64,000 bases of DNA from CBDCLY01 sp965218715 (GTDB lineage Bacteria > Bacteroidota > Bacteroidia > Flavobacteriales_E > Vicingaceae). Of this stretch, positions 19,857 through 29,130 are shown one piece after another. The stretch covers positions 1-64,000 of the forward strand of contig CBDCLY010000039.1 in NCBI GenBank assembly GCA_965218715.1. The letters run 5' to 3'. A program made the position numbers and the translations under genes. Under the pieces are notes generated by a model that did not search any database, had not been told where the DNA came from, and saw only the letters and a program-made list of their open reading frames with translations. How positions within the stretch are numbered: the first letter of the stretch is position 1; every line of letters starts with the position of its first letter.

Positions 19857-20841
19857 TTTCTTTTATTCTTTCCAATTGTTCCTTCGAAATTACATAGACA
19901 TTGTTGATTTGCTCAACATTAGGCACTTCACATTCCCATTTCAATTGAAAATTCAAATCAAAAGCTTGTAGCATATTTGCTTCTTTATTCTCCTCATTAA
20001 AAGCGAGATACCTTTTTCTTTTTGCAGAAACACCAGCAATGTATTCTTCACGATAGTTGGAATAATCTCCACCTCTTCCCCAACCGGCCATGCTAATCTC
20101 TTTGATCAAATCCCATGACCTTGAATAAACATTTAGTTGAGCATGTCCACTATCAAAAATCCAATATTGATTATTAACTAAGCGAACAGAATGTGGTGCT
20201 TTTAATCTTAAGCGTTTGGTTTTTCCACCTTCAATAAATAGAACTCCACCATTGCCCTGGTTTTTTATCAAGCGCTGAGCAACTCGATTGATGATCTGTT
20301 CTCCATTTACATGATGCACTAGCGCAACTAAATTCCCTTCATAATCTTCAAAAACTTGATTGCAATGAAATTTATTTTGCCGATCTAAGTTTTTCGGATC
20401 AACATCTGCCTCTGAAATCGCCTTAACATTTTCTGAGCTAGATTGTAGCCTTACCCTTTTAATTACCTTTCTTTCCTTTATCCCATATGCAATCACTTCA
20501 TCAAAAAAGGTATTTGATATCCAAAGCAAACCATTTATGACTTTAATCTCATGTATTCCTTTCACCCTAGGAATGTGGATCGACTGAACGATTCCATCGA
20601 TTAGATCCAATTCAAACAATTCATTTCCAGTAGTATAGTACCAAATAAGCGGTTCTTCCTTGGTCCAACAAATAGAGCTAATGCCCAACTCTCCAATCTG
20701 ATTAAAAAACTTAATCGCTTCAAATTGATTATTGCCTTTAAGAAGCTGAACACTTTTTATTTGGCTTCTTTCAAGGAATCGATCGGCTTCGTTTGCATTT
20801 TGAGAACCGACAACTAAAGTAAAATTTTTTTCTCCCATCAT
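19849..20841 (-). CDS. Beta-propeller-like protein of unknown function (DUF4915/TIGR03032-like)
   Basis: A 330-residue, probably cytoplasmic protein without signal peptide or membrane segment. It shows repeated beta-strand patterns such as LLWISNTFFDEVIAYGI, GNLVALVHHVN, APHSVRLVNNQYWIFDSG and NVYSRSWDLIKEI, compatible with a propeller. The HSVR/WIFDSG block resembles the family sometimes annotated TIGR03032/DUF4915, from memory only. It lies between sulfotransferase genes and overlaps one by 8 nt, so it probably acts in glycan sulfation or its control. No catalytic residues can be assigned. Confidence 0.55.
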   Translation of the reverse strand: MMGEKNFTLVVGSQNANEADRFLERSQIKSVQLLKGNNQFEAIKFFNQIGELGISSICWTKEEPLIWYYTTGNELFELDLIDGIVQSIHIPRVKGIHEIKVINGLLWISNTFFDEVIAYGIKERKVIKRVRLQSSSENVKAISEADVDPKNLDRQNKFHCNQVFEDYEGNLVALVHHVNGEQIINRVAQRLIKNQGNGGVLFIEGGKTKRLRLKAPHSVRLVNNQYWIFDSGHAQLNVYSRSWDLIKEISMAGWGRGGDYSNYREEYIAGVSAKRKRYLAFNEENKEANMLQAFDLNFQLKWECEVPNVEQINNVYVISKEQLERIKEIG

Positions 20842-21707
20842 TATATTATTGAACCATAATTCATACGATTCAAGACTTCATCTTCCTGAATGCTTTTGTA
20901 AAACTCGCATAGTTCAGGATGTTTAATAAAATTATATTTTCGGTCTGCATCAATCTGTTGATTGATCTTTTCAAATGTACCCTCTTGAGCGTTTAATTCG
21001 CAAAATTCATTCAAGCTTTTTAAAATTGGGTATGGCTCCTCTAAAAATTGTTCATACTGAATTTTAAAAATCTGATTAGGGTATTTTACGAAAGCTTGCT
21101 CATTAAGTTGTATGTACTCTTTCCAGAGATCAAATCCTCTCTCCAAGGATTGAATGTAATAGGATTGGTTGTACTTGTATTGATGCGATAAAACTCGTTC
21201 TCTAAGTTTTTGCTTAGCAGTTAATGCTCTTTTTTCTCTGCGTTTTATTTCCCGTTTTTTTAAACTTTGAGCAACATCAATAGGATTTCGATAGACATAA
21301 ACAATTTTTGCATTTGGGAAAAGGCGCATCCACACCTCCAAACTTATGGTATTGACAGGGTCTTTCCATGCCCAAGGAAAATCGAGTTGTCTTAAACTGG
21401 AGTATTTTAAACTTTTAATTTTTCCCAAGTATTGATGCCGAAATGCACTTGCCAATCGGAGATTAATAACGCGTTCAACTTGTTCAAAATAGTCCTCATC
21501 AACATATTTAAAATTGCTTGGAAAATCCCAAGTGGTATTGGCCTGAAACAAAAGCCATTTATTCATTTCTTGAAAGAAAACGGCCTCCAAATTCTTTCTG
21601 CGCTTTTGACCAATAAACAAACCCATTTGCTCCAAAAAGTTGCACATCATGCTAGTACCAGATCGGTGCATGCCAATAATTATCACTGGAGGTTTAAAGC
21701 TGCTCAT
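20841..21707 (-). CDS. Sulfotransferase family protein
   Basis: A 288-residue sulfotransferase from a different subgroup than its neighbours. The PAPS loop is IIIGMHRSGTSMMCNFLEQ and the 3'-phosphate motif is KIVYVYRNPIDVAQSLKKRE. It has a long basic insert (KKREIKRREKRALTAKQKLR) after that motif. The WAWKDPVNT segment is typical of the GMHRSGTS group. It overlaps the upstream sulfotransferase gene by 14 nt. Its substrate is probably also a sugar of the exported polysaccharide or its lipid-linked intermediate. Confidence 0.85.
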   Translation of the reverse strand: MSSFKPPVIIIGMHRSGTSMMCNFLEQMGLFIGQKRRKNLEAVFFQEMNKWLLFQANTTWDFPSNFKYVDEDYFEQVERVINLRLASAFRHQYLGKIKSLKYSSLRQLDFPWAWKDPVNTISLEVWMRLFPNAKIVYVYRNPIDVAQSLKKREIKRREKRALTAKQKLRERVLSHQYKYNQSYYIQSLERGFDLWKEYIQLNEQAFVKYPNQIFKIQYEQFLEEPYPILKSLNEFCELNAQEGTFEKINQQIDADRKYNFIKHPELCEFYKSIQEDEVLNRMNYGSII

Positions 21708-22587
21708 AATTTGATTTCCATTGCTTGTAAAAATCGATGCCTGTTAGGGCTTTTAGTTCTTTTGCGTCTTCGGCAAAAAACAGTTCAAAATACGATTTCT
21801 TTTCAGCTAATGTTAGTCTTGGTTTCTCGCTTTTTTGAACAGACAACTTACTAATTTTCTTTCCCAAAGCAGAAAGAAACGGAATTTTCATTTTCTCGCC
21901 GCCTCTTTTCAATTTCTTTCCTATTCTATCTACCTGAATGCTCTTTTTTGCGAACTCATTCTTTTCTATTTCCCAATGATATTTTTGATTTTCGATGCCT
22001 AAAAAAGTTTCTATTCTTTTCAAGGTTTCTTCAGCTTTATCCTGAAAGAGGTCTTCAAATCTTAAAAACAAAAATTGCTTGGGCTCAAAAAATTTAAAAT
22101 ACCTTTTTATCTGAAAAGAGTACAAGCCCCTAGTTATGTAGCTATAATGAAACAAGGCCCTTTCAGACTGAGTAATTCTTTCCTTCTCCCTTTTTATTGC
22201 TTCCTCAAACGTGGAAGTTTCAAATCCTAGATTTTTAATCATTTGAAAATGAGAAAAAGCCCTATCAACAGGATTTCTAAGTAATACCAAAAATTTAACT
22301 TGTTCAGGAGACTTTAATTCTTTGGATATTCTTTCTGCTACTTTTTCGTGATATAAATAACTTGGTGAAAAAGAACCCGCATATTTCTCCGCAGATAATT
22401 TGTTAAAATAACTTTGTAAATACCACTCATTCCCTTTTTTAAATTCATCTTCCCAATCAAAGAAATGAGCTTCTTTTTCCTTTGGAAGAAAAACTGAAGG
22501 ATGTTGATTTAAAATTTCAAACAGGCCAGATGTCCCAGCCTTTTGGGCTCCTAAACAAAAGAAATTAAGGGGCAACTTGGCTTCCAT
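21694..22587 (-). CDS. Sulfotransferase (PAPS-dependent)
   Basis: A 297-residue sulfotransferase with PAPS loop FCLGAQKAGTSGLFEILNQ, then KEAHFFD and the 3'-phosphate motif LVLLRNPVDRAFSHFQM. The C-terminal half is lysine-rich, with a stretch of conserved type FFAEDAKELKALTG that many heparan-type bacterial sulfotransferases have. It begins 2 nt after the flippase gene ends and overlaps the next sulfotransferase gene. Confidence 0.88.
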   Translation of the reverse strand: MEAKLPLNFFCLGAQKAGTSGLFEILNQHPSVFLPKEKEAHFFDWEDEFKKGNEWYLQSYFNKLSAEKYAGSFSPSYLYHEKVAERISKELKSPEQVKFLVLLRNPVDRAFSHFQMIKNLGFETSTFEEAIKREKERITQSERALFHYSYITRGLYSFQIKRYFKFFEPKQFLFLRFEDLFQDKAEETLKRIETFLGIENQKYHWEIEKNEFAKKSIQVDRIGKKLKRGGEKMKIPFLSALGKKISKLSVQKSEKPRLTLAEKKSYFELFFAEDAKELKALTGIDFYKQWKSNYEQL

Positions 22588-22589
22588 AA

Positions 22590-23912
22590 TTATGATTTAA
22601 ACCATTTTATTGGCATGAAACCTAGCCTTTTCTTCACAGCAAAAACACAGGCAAAATTGTTAATGATAAGCGTTAAGCTTGTTGCAATTGCCGCCCCTAT
22701 TATTCCTAAACTAGGGATCAACAATAAATTCAATAGCAAGTTGAATAGTGTTGATAAGCTAGAAATTTTTGCAAGAGTCTTGTGCCCGTCTGTCATGTTT
22801 AATAATTGTCCCACCGAACCAGTATAAATGTTTACCGCTTGGCCCACTACCAATATGATTAGGCTCCAAAACGCGAAGGAGTAGGATTTATCAAAAAAGC
22901 CTAAAATGGGACCTCCTGCTATTAAAAAGATAATTGCAGGAATAAAACCCAAGAACATAATGATCCAATTGGACTTTAGCACTACGCTTTTTAAACCGTC
23001 AAAATCTTGCTTGGCAAATAATTCCCTGAATTTGGAGCCAGAAATGCTATTTACCGACAACAATGGGATAGGAATGATATTACTCAATCGAACGGTTAAA
23101 CTGTAGGCCCCAATCATGGTATCATTGCAAAAAACACCTAGAATTAATATATCGGCCCAACGGTTTAAGGTATTCATCGAGTTAGTGAAAAACATTGGAG
23201 TAGAAATGCTTAAAAACTCCTTGTATGTGATGTCCTTTGTTCCTTTGGATTCTTCCTTGTTTAAGCTTGAGTAAACCATAAGAACACTAATTCCAGCAAT
23301 TGCATACAATGAAAATAGATAGGCGTAAAAAATAAATCTAAACTCCTTAATGATGTAATAGCTTATTAGAACAAACAGGATAAAAATCAAGGGTTTTAGA
23401 AAATTATCCAAAAGGCTATGGCGCACAATTTTTCTTAGTCCTCTAAAAACGGCTGAATGTAAATCAATAATGTTTAAAGGCAAAATTGCCCAGATAACTA
23501 TCGACAAAAAGTCTTTGATATAAGGTTTTGAATAGGCCTCGGCAATTGTTCCTGAAAGCAAGTAAAGAATAAGTGAGCTAAAAAAACTAGTGATTAGTAA
23601 TAATAGCAGCGCCTTTTGATAGAGTTGCTGCAAATGGAAAGTCTGCTCTTTGTGTTCTGAGAAAAATCTGACTATTGCAACTTTAATCCCAAGTCCACTA
23701 ATCAATTGGGTCATTAACAATACCGTTGAGATCATGGTCCATTTACCAAAAGCTGCTCCACCATAGAGGCGAATCAGGGTAAAAACCAACACATAACTCA
23801 AAGCTCTTCCGCCTAGACGAAAAAACATGTTCTGTTGCGATTTTTTTAGCACCTCCTTTTCATGAGTACCACGAAATAGGCCCAAAAGAACTTGCTTTAT
23901 CCCCTTAAACAT
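22590..23912 (-). CDS. Wzx-like oligosaccharide flippase (MOP/MATE superfamily)
   Basis: A 440-residue polytopic membrane protein with about twelve to fourteen hydrophobic segments and the usual polysaccharide_synt layout: an N-terminal basic segment and a conserved FFRLGGRALSYVL first helix. The C-terminal block GIIGAAIATSLTLIINN is typical of Wzx/RfbX flippases. It would move undecaprenyl-linked repeat units across the inner membrane for the Wzy polymerase. It lies 8 nt downstream of wzc in the same run. Confidence 0.85.
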   Translation of the reverse strand: MFKGIKQVLLGLFRGTHEKEVLKKSQQNMFFRLGGRALSYVLVFTLIRLYGGAAFGKWTMISTVLLMTQLISGLGIKVAIVRFFSEHKEQTFHLQQLYQKALLLLLITSFFSSLILYLLSGTIAEAYSKPYIKDFLSIVIWAILPLNIIDLHSAVFRGLRKIVRHSLLDNFLKPLIFILFVLISYYIIKEFRFIFYAYLFSLYAIAGISVLMVYSSLNKEESKGTKDITYKEFLSISTPMFFTNSMNTLNRWADILILGVFCNDTMIGAYSLTVRLSNIIPIPLLSVNSISGSKFRELFAKQDFDGLKSVVLKSNWIIMFLGFIPAIIFLIAGGPILGFFDKSYSFAFWSLIILVVGQAVNIYTGSVGQLLNMTDGHKTLAKISSLSTLFNLLLNLLLIPSLGIIGAAIATSLTLIINNFACVFAVKKRLGFMPIKWFKS

Positions 23913-23920
23913 GAGATGAA

Positions 23921-25291
23921 TTAAACTTTTTTAATTGCTCCTAAAACAGATTTTTTCTCGCCCGTATAATACCCTTGAGAATAATTTCGGTAATAGCCAC
24001 TCCCAGTTCGCTTGGCGCCGTTCAAGACAAAATACAAGTTTTTAATCTGATTTTTCTCTTTTACATTAATTGCCGTCTCTAAGAAATTAAGTCTTGAAAA
24101 ACCTGCTCGTACTACAAAAAGATTGAGATCGCTATGCATCATTACATTAATTGCGTCGGAAACTATGCCTATTGGAGGATTATCAATCATTACATAATCG
24201 TAACGTTCCTTTAGCATGGACAACATTTCACTAAACTTATCAGACTGAATCAATTCCATAGGGTTAGGAGGAATTGGGCCCGATAGAATATAATCTAAAT
24301 TAGCAATGTGTGATGAATGAATCACACCATCCAAATTGGCTTTGCCGGAGAGAAACAAACTAGCTCCGGTCTTCATGTTGTCTTGATTGAAGTACTTTTG
24401 AATTTTCGGTTTCCTCATGTCCAAATCAATGACTACAACTGATTTATCGAGCAGGGTTAAAGAGGTAGCTAAATTGATAAGTGTGAAAGATTTTCCTTCT
24501 TGTGATACTGTTGACGTTACCGATACAATTCTTGCATTCTTCGACTCTGGAAGGAACCTCAAATTGGTACGTAAAGAATTAATAGACTCTTTAAAGATGG
24601 TACGCTCTGTTCCAACAATTTCTGATAAACTTTCAAATTCCTTTGACTGACTTACCGTTAGTGAACCTAGAACAGGAATGTCTGTATTGCTCTCCAAAGT
24701 CCATTTATCGTAAATTCTGTTGTTCAAGAAAACGGAAACAATAATAATACTGGCCCCAAAAAACAAAGAAAACAAGGTGCAAAGAATAAAAACAAGCCTA
24801 GAGCTTATTGATACTGGTTCATCCGGCAATAAAGGCATATCAATGATTTGCACATCTGAGATTAAAGAGGCATTTGCAATGGAAGCTTCAATCTTTTTTT
24901 CCATTAAAAACGATACTACCTTTTGATTCACTTCGAAATCTCGAATCAAATGGAAATAATCTTTTTGGTTTTGAGGAAACACATTGTAACGTCTATTGAG
25001 AAGGTCAATCTTTGAATCTAGATATTCAATTTCTTGCTCAACAGTAGATTTTGAAAGTTGAATGCTTTCTCTAATTGAATTAATGGTTTCTAGAATTTTA
25101 GAATCCAATTCCCTCGACTTTTTGCCGTCCTCAGTAAAATTGACACCAAGAGTTGCCTTTTTTATTTTTAAATCGTTAAAAAAAGTAATCAATTGATTAA
25201 GCGTAGGATCCATATTCCCTTCAGCATTAATGCTGATGTCGGTTAATTGTTTCCCTTGATTTAGCTCATTTTCAACTATTTGCAAGTTCAA
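23921..25291 (-). CDS. Wzc-like tyrosine autokinase, C-terminal part (kinase), separated by a frameshift
   Basis: 456 residues that complete a Wzc/GumC-type co-polymerase. The N-terminal third is periplasmic coiled coil, then a proline-containing segment (LPDEPVSISSRLV) and a second membrane helix. The BY-kinase follows: Walker A TSTVSQEGKSFTLINLA, Walker A' VVVIDLDMRKPKIQKYF, Walker B YVMIDNPPIG. A Tyr-rich tail (SGYYRNYSQGYYTGEKK) is the autophosphorylation cluster. The nominal TTG start is an artefact: the frame is open upstream to the A8 tract at 25378-25385, where it joins the preceding ORF after a one-base shift. Joined length is about 780 residues, normal for the family. Confidence 0.85.
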   Translation of the reverse strand: MNLQIVENELNQGKQLTDISINAEGNMDPTLNQLITFFNDLKIKKATLGVNFTEDGKKSRELDSKILETINSIRESIQLSKSTVEQEIEYLDSKIDLLNRRYNVFPQNQKDYFHLIRDFEVNQKVVSFLMEKKIEASIANASLISDVQIIDMPLLPDEPVSISSRLVFILCTLFSLFFGASIIIVSVFLNNRIYDKWTLESNTDIPVLGSLTVSQSKEFESLSEIVGTERTIFKESINSLRTNLRFLPESKNARIVSVTSTVSQEGKSFTLINLATSLTLLDKSVVVIDLDMRKPKIQKYFNQDNMKTGASLFLSGKANLDGVIHSSHIANLDYILSGPIPPNPMELIQSDKFSEMLSMLKERYDYVMIDNPPIGIVSDAINVMMHSDLNLFVVRAGFSRLNFLETAINVKEKNQIKNLYFVLNGAKRTGSGYYRNYSQGYYTGEKKSVLGAIKKV

Positions 25292-25364
25292 TAGTCTTAA
25301 TTCCGCTATCCGTTTTTTAGATTCTATATCGATAACCTTTTCGGTTTCCAGTCGCTCTACTGCT

Positions 25365-26264
25365 TCAAAGTCGATGATTTTTTTTATCTTGTTTGAACTG
25401 GGTGATTTTATCTTCCACCTCGTTCATGGCCAATGAGATTTGCTCCAAGCGCTCATCGATGAATCGTATGGTGTTGCTAGCAGCCAAAGACTTCTGATCG
25501 TATTCTAAATCAACATAAGTGGTAACCAAAGCTTCAACAAATTCTTTAGCCAAATGTGGATTGGTCGATTGGTAGGCAATGTTTAGGATAGAAACCTTAT
25601 CCTCAGTTTGCAATACAATCAAGTTCTGCTTAAACTCTTGCGCTAATTTTTTCTTGTCAACTACTTTAATTCGATAGCTCCCTTCCGTATCAATTTCTCT
25701 TTTCTTTTGATTGTAATTGCTTTCAATTGAATAAGACTTTCCATTGATTTCGAAAATTTCTCCTAAGCTTAATTCTTGATCAACATTTTTATTTTTTAAA
25801 GAATAGGACAAATTGAACTTTTCTTGATCCTTAAAATTTACTTCCAGCTCTAGAGGTTCATTGGATGTTCCATCAGATAGAATGTTCAATTGAATTGGAG
25901 ACTTTCGATACAATTCAAACGAAGAAAAGGTTCCATGTTTATAATACCTTATGTCGAGCGGCAACTTGCTTAGGGCCTGCTCTACCATGGTTCTAGAACC
26001 CACTATTTTTGCCTCAGTAGAAATCTTATTGTAAGAAGAGAAGCCATCTTCAAACATATCTATGGCCAAGAATTGAGAAACAGAGGACTCTGTTTCATCT
26101 ATTTTTATGCTTGCCTTAGCATTATAGATTTGCTTTTTATACTTGGCCAATAAATAGCCACTTCCCATACCAAGAGCTAAAAACAATAGTAGCCATGGCC
26201 ATTTGCCTTGAATTTGTCTAAAAAATCCAGAAAGCTCTAATTTGTCATTGAGTTTATTTTCCAT
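25365..26264 (-). CDS. Wzc-like co-polymerase, N-terminal part (Wzz domain), frameshifted at an A8 tract
   Basis: 299 residues: an N-terminal cytoplasmic stretch, a first membrane helix (WPWLLLFLALGMGSGYLLAKY), and the periplasmic Wzz domain entering a coiled coil (IDERLEQISLAMNEVEDKITQF). The ORF ends nine codons after the coding-strand A8 tract (plus-strand T8 at 25378-25385). Removing one A gives KKIIDFEAVERLETEKV, which continues directly into the next ORF. The gene touches wza (TAATG). Full-length Wzc controls chain length and export with Wza. Confidence 0.85.
   Translation of the reverse strand: MENKLNDKLELSGFFRQIQGKWPWLLLFLALGMGSGYLLAKYKKQIYNAKASIKIDETESSVSQFLAIDMFEDGFSSYNKISTEAKIVGSRTMVEQALSKLPLDIRYYKHGTFSSFELYRKSPIQLNILSDGTSNEPLELEVNFKDQEKFNLSYSLKNKNVDQELSLGEIFEINGKSYSIESNYNQKKREIDTEGSYRIKVVDKKKLAQEFKQNLIVLQTEDKVSILNIAYQSTNPHLAKEFVEALVTTYVDLEYDQKSLAASNTIRFIDERLEQISLAMNEVEDKITQFKQDKKNHRL
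25378..25385 (-). repeat. A8 homopolymer at the wzc frameshift
   Basis: Eight A on the coding strand interrupt an otherwise continuous wzc. Seven would keep the frame. Such tracts are prone to replication slippage, RNA polymerase slippage and sequencing error; this window alone cannot separate these. Confidence 0.85.
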
Positions 26265-27022
26265 TAGTTCGTTCTGGTAATTACGATGAATATGGCTGCC
26301 GCTGAGGAAATGATGCTGGTTAAAAACAGGTAAGGACGAATGGCGGTATCAAACTGCTTTACTCGTCTTGGTTCTACGTAGATAATGTCCTTATCTCGAA
26401 GCGTTAATTTAGCATGGCTTAAGGTGTTGATATTACTTACATCAACTACAATGATTTCTTGCTTCTCCCCTTCTCCTCTTATGATTTTTACGTTCTTAAG
26501 GATTCCATAAGGAGTAAAACCTCCTGCCATTCCTATTGCTTCAACCAAATTGGTTTGTCCGTTAATTGGATAACGACCGGATTTAACTACTTCCCCTAAA
26601 ACATTTACAGTTAGGCTAACAAAATCAACATCAATTATTGGGTCAATCAGCTCCTTAGCATAAGCCTGCTTTACCTTTTCAATGATTTCATACTTGTTTA
26701 ACCCTTCCACTTCAATTTCCCCAACTGAAGGAAGTGTTACGTTTTTATCATGCACTACAAATTGAGCATCCTCTCTTGAACTTAATAATTGATCAAAAGA
26801 GCTGCGTTCGCCATCATCATTCAGCAACCTTACCATGATCACATCCCCTTCACTTGCAATATGAAATTGAGGGTATTCTTGTGGATTCTCTATTTGAATA
26901 GGATGGTCTTTGTCTGTTTCAATCTCTGAGGCAGTTTTGAACAGTATTTTTCTCTTTTGATAGCTGCAGCTAGCTAAAGAAAAAATAATACAAAGAGCGA
27001 ATAATGTTCGTATTAAGCTCAT
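26264..27022 (-). CDS. Wza-like polysaccharide export lipoprotein
   Basis: A 252-residue outer-membrane polysaccharide secretin subunit. A lipoprotein signal ends at FSLASC (Cys19-20 region). The Poly_export domain contains HIASEGDVIMVRLLNDDGE and LPSVGEIEVEGLNKYEI; an SLBB domain follows (VNVLGEVVKSGRYPI, NLVEAIGMAGGFTPYG). A C-terminal hydrophobic helix (YLFLTSIISSAAAIFIVIT) is usual for Bacteroidota Wza. It pairs with the adjacent wzc gene for export across the outer membrane. Confidence 0.92.
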   Translation of the reverse strand: MSLIRTLFALCIIFSLASCSYQKRKILFKTASEIETDKDHPIQIENPQEYPQFHIASEGDVIMVRLLNDDGERSSFDQLLSSREDAQFVVHDKNVTLPSVGEIEVEGLNKYEIIEKVKQAYAKELIDPIIDVDFVSLTVNVLGEVVKSGRYPINGQTNLVEAIGMAGGFTPYGILKNVKIIRGEGEKQEIIVVDVSNINTLSHAKLTLRDKDIIYVEPRRVKQFDTAIRPYLFLTSIISSAAAIFIVITRTN

Positions 27023-27056
27023 GTCTTTTTATGAAAGGTTAAAAATAGGAAATAAA

Positions 27057-28133
27057 TCAGCGATTTAAGCCGATAAACAATTCATCATATGCAGCTGCCA
27101 CCTTATTCCAGTGGTAATAATCTTCGGCCAATCCTTTTAACTTTTGATGATTTGTGTCTAAATATTCTTTGGTTTGAAGCAATTCAATTAGTTCGTCCTT
27201 CGTCTTAAAGAAATATCCCTCGCCATGCAATGTCTCTCGATTAAAGGATACATCAAAACAAATGATTTTTAAGCCAAGGCAAATTGCTTCAACTAATGAA
27301 GGATTTGTTCCCCCTGCAGAATGACCGTGAACATAGACTTCACAATTGCTTCTTAATGCATCCAATTCCTCTTGATTGTATATTGGATTAACTAGTTTAA
27401 TGTTTTTCGACTGGTAAAACTCTTGCCAAATGCTTATTCCATAATCACTATCGTACCAGTTGCCTACAAAAAGCAAATTTTCTCCTACCTCATCAAAGGC
27501 CTTTATGATTGTTCGAATGTTATTTTCTGGGACGATTCTACAAACCGCAATGGCGTATTTTTCAAAAGGAATTTCCAATTTACTTAATAGAGTCCTATTC
27601 AGCTGAATTGGCCTAACGTGGTCACCACCATAGGCAATCAATTTTGTTTTAGGCCAAAACTCCTTTCCCATATTTTTCAATATCGCCTTGTTGTCAGCCA
27701 CAATCACATCGGCTCTTCTTAAAGCCATGTTCTCTGATTTTTTCAAGTAATATTTAGCGTAGAATTTCCACTTCTCTCTCTTCCACTCCATGCCATCGAT
27801 GTGCACGATAATTTTAATTTTTGAAAACAATCGTATCAAAGGAAGAATGAAAACTCCTGCAACACCAAGAATCAATAAAACATCATGTTTTTTATAGGCC
27901 TTCCAGATGGAAACCACATCATACGGAATGCTTTGAATTCCATTAGCATTCAATGGAATGTATACCAAATCTGCCCCTTTAAATTGCTTGGGCTTTTTCG
28001 TGTATTGAAATCCACTGCAATAAACGGTAAGCTGATGAATTGAACCAAGGTTCTCCACCAATTGATGAGCTAAGGTTTCAAAACCACCATATTTGGAGGG
28101 AACTCCAACAGATCCAATTATTGCTACTTTCAA
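27057..28133 (-). CDS. DUF1972 glycosyltransferase (GT4-like, rhamnosyltransferase type)
   Basis: 358 residues from a TTG start. The N-terminal DUF1972 domain begins KVAIIGSVGVPSKYGGFETL, a sequence typical of Cps2T/WsaF-like rhamnosyltransferases. The C-terminal GT4 domain contains VCRIVPENNIRTIIKAF, a GNW-type strand and the donor-site motif VHGHSAGGTNPSLVEAICLG. It probably adds an early sugar of the repeat unit. It is the first gene of the 13-gene minus-strand run. Its promoter should lie in the 94-nt divergent gap shared with the sulfotransferase gene at 28228. Confidence 0.85.
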   Translation of the reverse strand: MKVAIIGSVGVPSKYGGFETLAHQLVENLGSIHQLTVYCSGFQYTKKPKQFKGADLVYIPLNANGIQSIPYDVVSIWKAYKKHDVLLILGVAGVFILPLIRLFSKIKIIVHIDGMEWKREKWKFYAKYYLKKSENMALRRADVIVADNKAILKNMGKEFWPKTKLIAYGGDHVRPIQLNRTLLSKLEIPFEKYAIAVCRIVPENNIRTIIKAFDEVGENLLFVGNWYDSDYGISIWQEFYQSKNIKLVNPIYNQEELDALRSNCEVYVHGHSAGGTNPSLVEAICLGLKIICFDVSFNRETLHGEGYFFKTKDELIELLQTKEYLDTNHQKLKGLAEDYYHWNKVAAAYDELFIGLNR

Positions 28134-28227
28134 GTATTCAGAATTTGAATCGCAAAAAAACGGATTATCCCATTCCTAGCGGCTTTTTTATTAAAATATT
28201 CCGACTTTAGAGTCCAAATTTTAAGCA

Positions 28228-29130
28228 TTGGACTTCAAAGATTTTCGGTTTATCCATATTTCAGGTGTTCACAAGGCTGGCACAACCTCACTCTACCGTT
28301 ACTTAGCAAGCCATCCGGCAATTTGCTCATCCAAAAATAAAGAGCTGCATTTTTTTACGCCCATTCGTTTTAATAAGGCAATTGCTCCCATTGAAGACTA
28401 TTTTAAACATTTTCAGCCCAATAAAAAGACCAGTTTCTGTATGGAGGCAAGCCCATCCTACCTTTATGGAGGCAAAGAATTAGCGAATAGAATTCATCAA
28501 GAATTGGGCAATAGAGTATTTAGTATAGTATTGCTTAGAGATCCAGTAGTCCGCTTTATCTCAAGCTTTAAACATGCAAAATATGTTTTAGGCCTGCCTT
28601 CTGAAATGAGTCTTATGGAATACATTGAGCAATCCCATGCATTAATAAATACGCAAGTCGAAGACAATAGGATTAGCCGAGGAATTAGGGAAGGCTTTTA
28701 TATTGATTATTTGCCAGATTGGATGGATGCCTTTCCAGGAAAATTTAAACTTCTATTCTTTGAGAATTTTATTGTAGAACCTAAACTACAAACAACACAA
28801 ATATTCAATTGGCTTAACTTAGATGAAGAAAACATTCAAATTGACACTAGCATTGAAAATAAAACAAGGAATTTTAATTCAGGCGGAATACACAAAATTT
28901 CTCTTTGGCTAAATCAAAATCTACATTCCTTTTTCCAAAAGTTTCCAAGATTTAAAAAAGAGCTAAGAAAAGCTTATCAAAAAATCAATGGAAAGGAGAC
29001 CATTGAAGAAGACTTTGAACAAGAGCGATTGCGACTAACAGAAATTTATAATGAAAAAAACTTAGCCTTAAAGACTTTCTTATTAAAAGCAGGATATTTG
29101 GAATCTGACTTACCCAAATGGTTGAAATGA
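28228..29130 (+). CDS. Sulfotransferase (PAPS-dependent)
   Basis: 300 residues from a TTG start (LDFKDFRFIHISG...). The PAPS loop is ISGVHKAGTTSLYRYLASH, followed by KELHFF, and the 3'-phosphate motif is SIVLLRDPVVRFISSFKH. It is divergent from the main polysaccharide run but clearly part of the locus; it starts a plus-strand group with a GT4 and a GH20-like gene. It overlaps the GT4 gene by 4-13 nt. It is the fifth sulfotransferase of the region. Confidence 0.86.
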   Translation: MDFKDFRFIHISGVHKAGTTSLYRYLASHPAICSSKNKELHFFTPIRFNKAIAPIEDYFKHFQPNKKTSFCMEASPSYLYGGKELANRIHQELGNRVFSIVLLRDPVVRFISSFKHAKYVLGLPSEMSLMEYIEQSHALINTQVEDNRISRGIREGFYIDYLPDWMDAFPGKFKLLFFENFIVEPKLQTTQIFNWLNLDEENIQIDTSIENKTRNFNSGGIHKISLWLNQNLHSFFQKFPRFKKELRKAYQKINGKETIEEDFEQERLRLTEIYNEKNLALKTFLLKAGYLESDLPKWLK

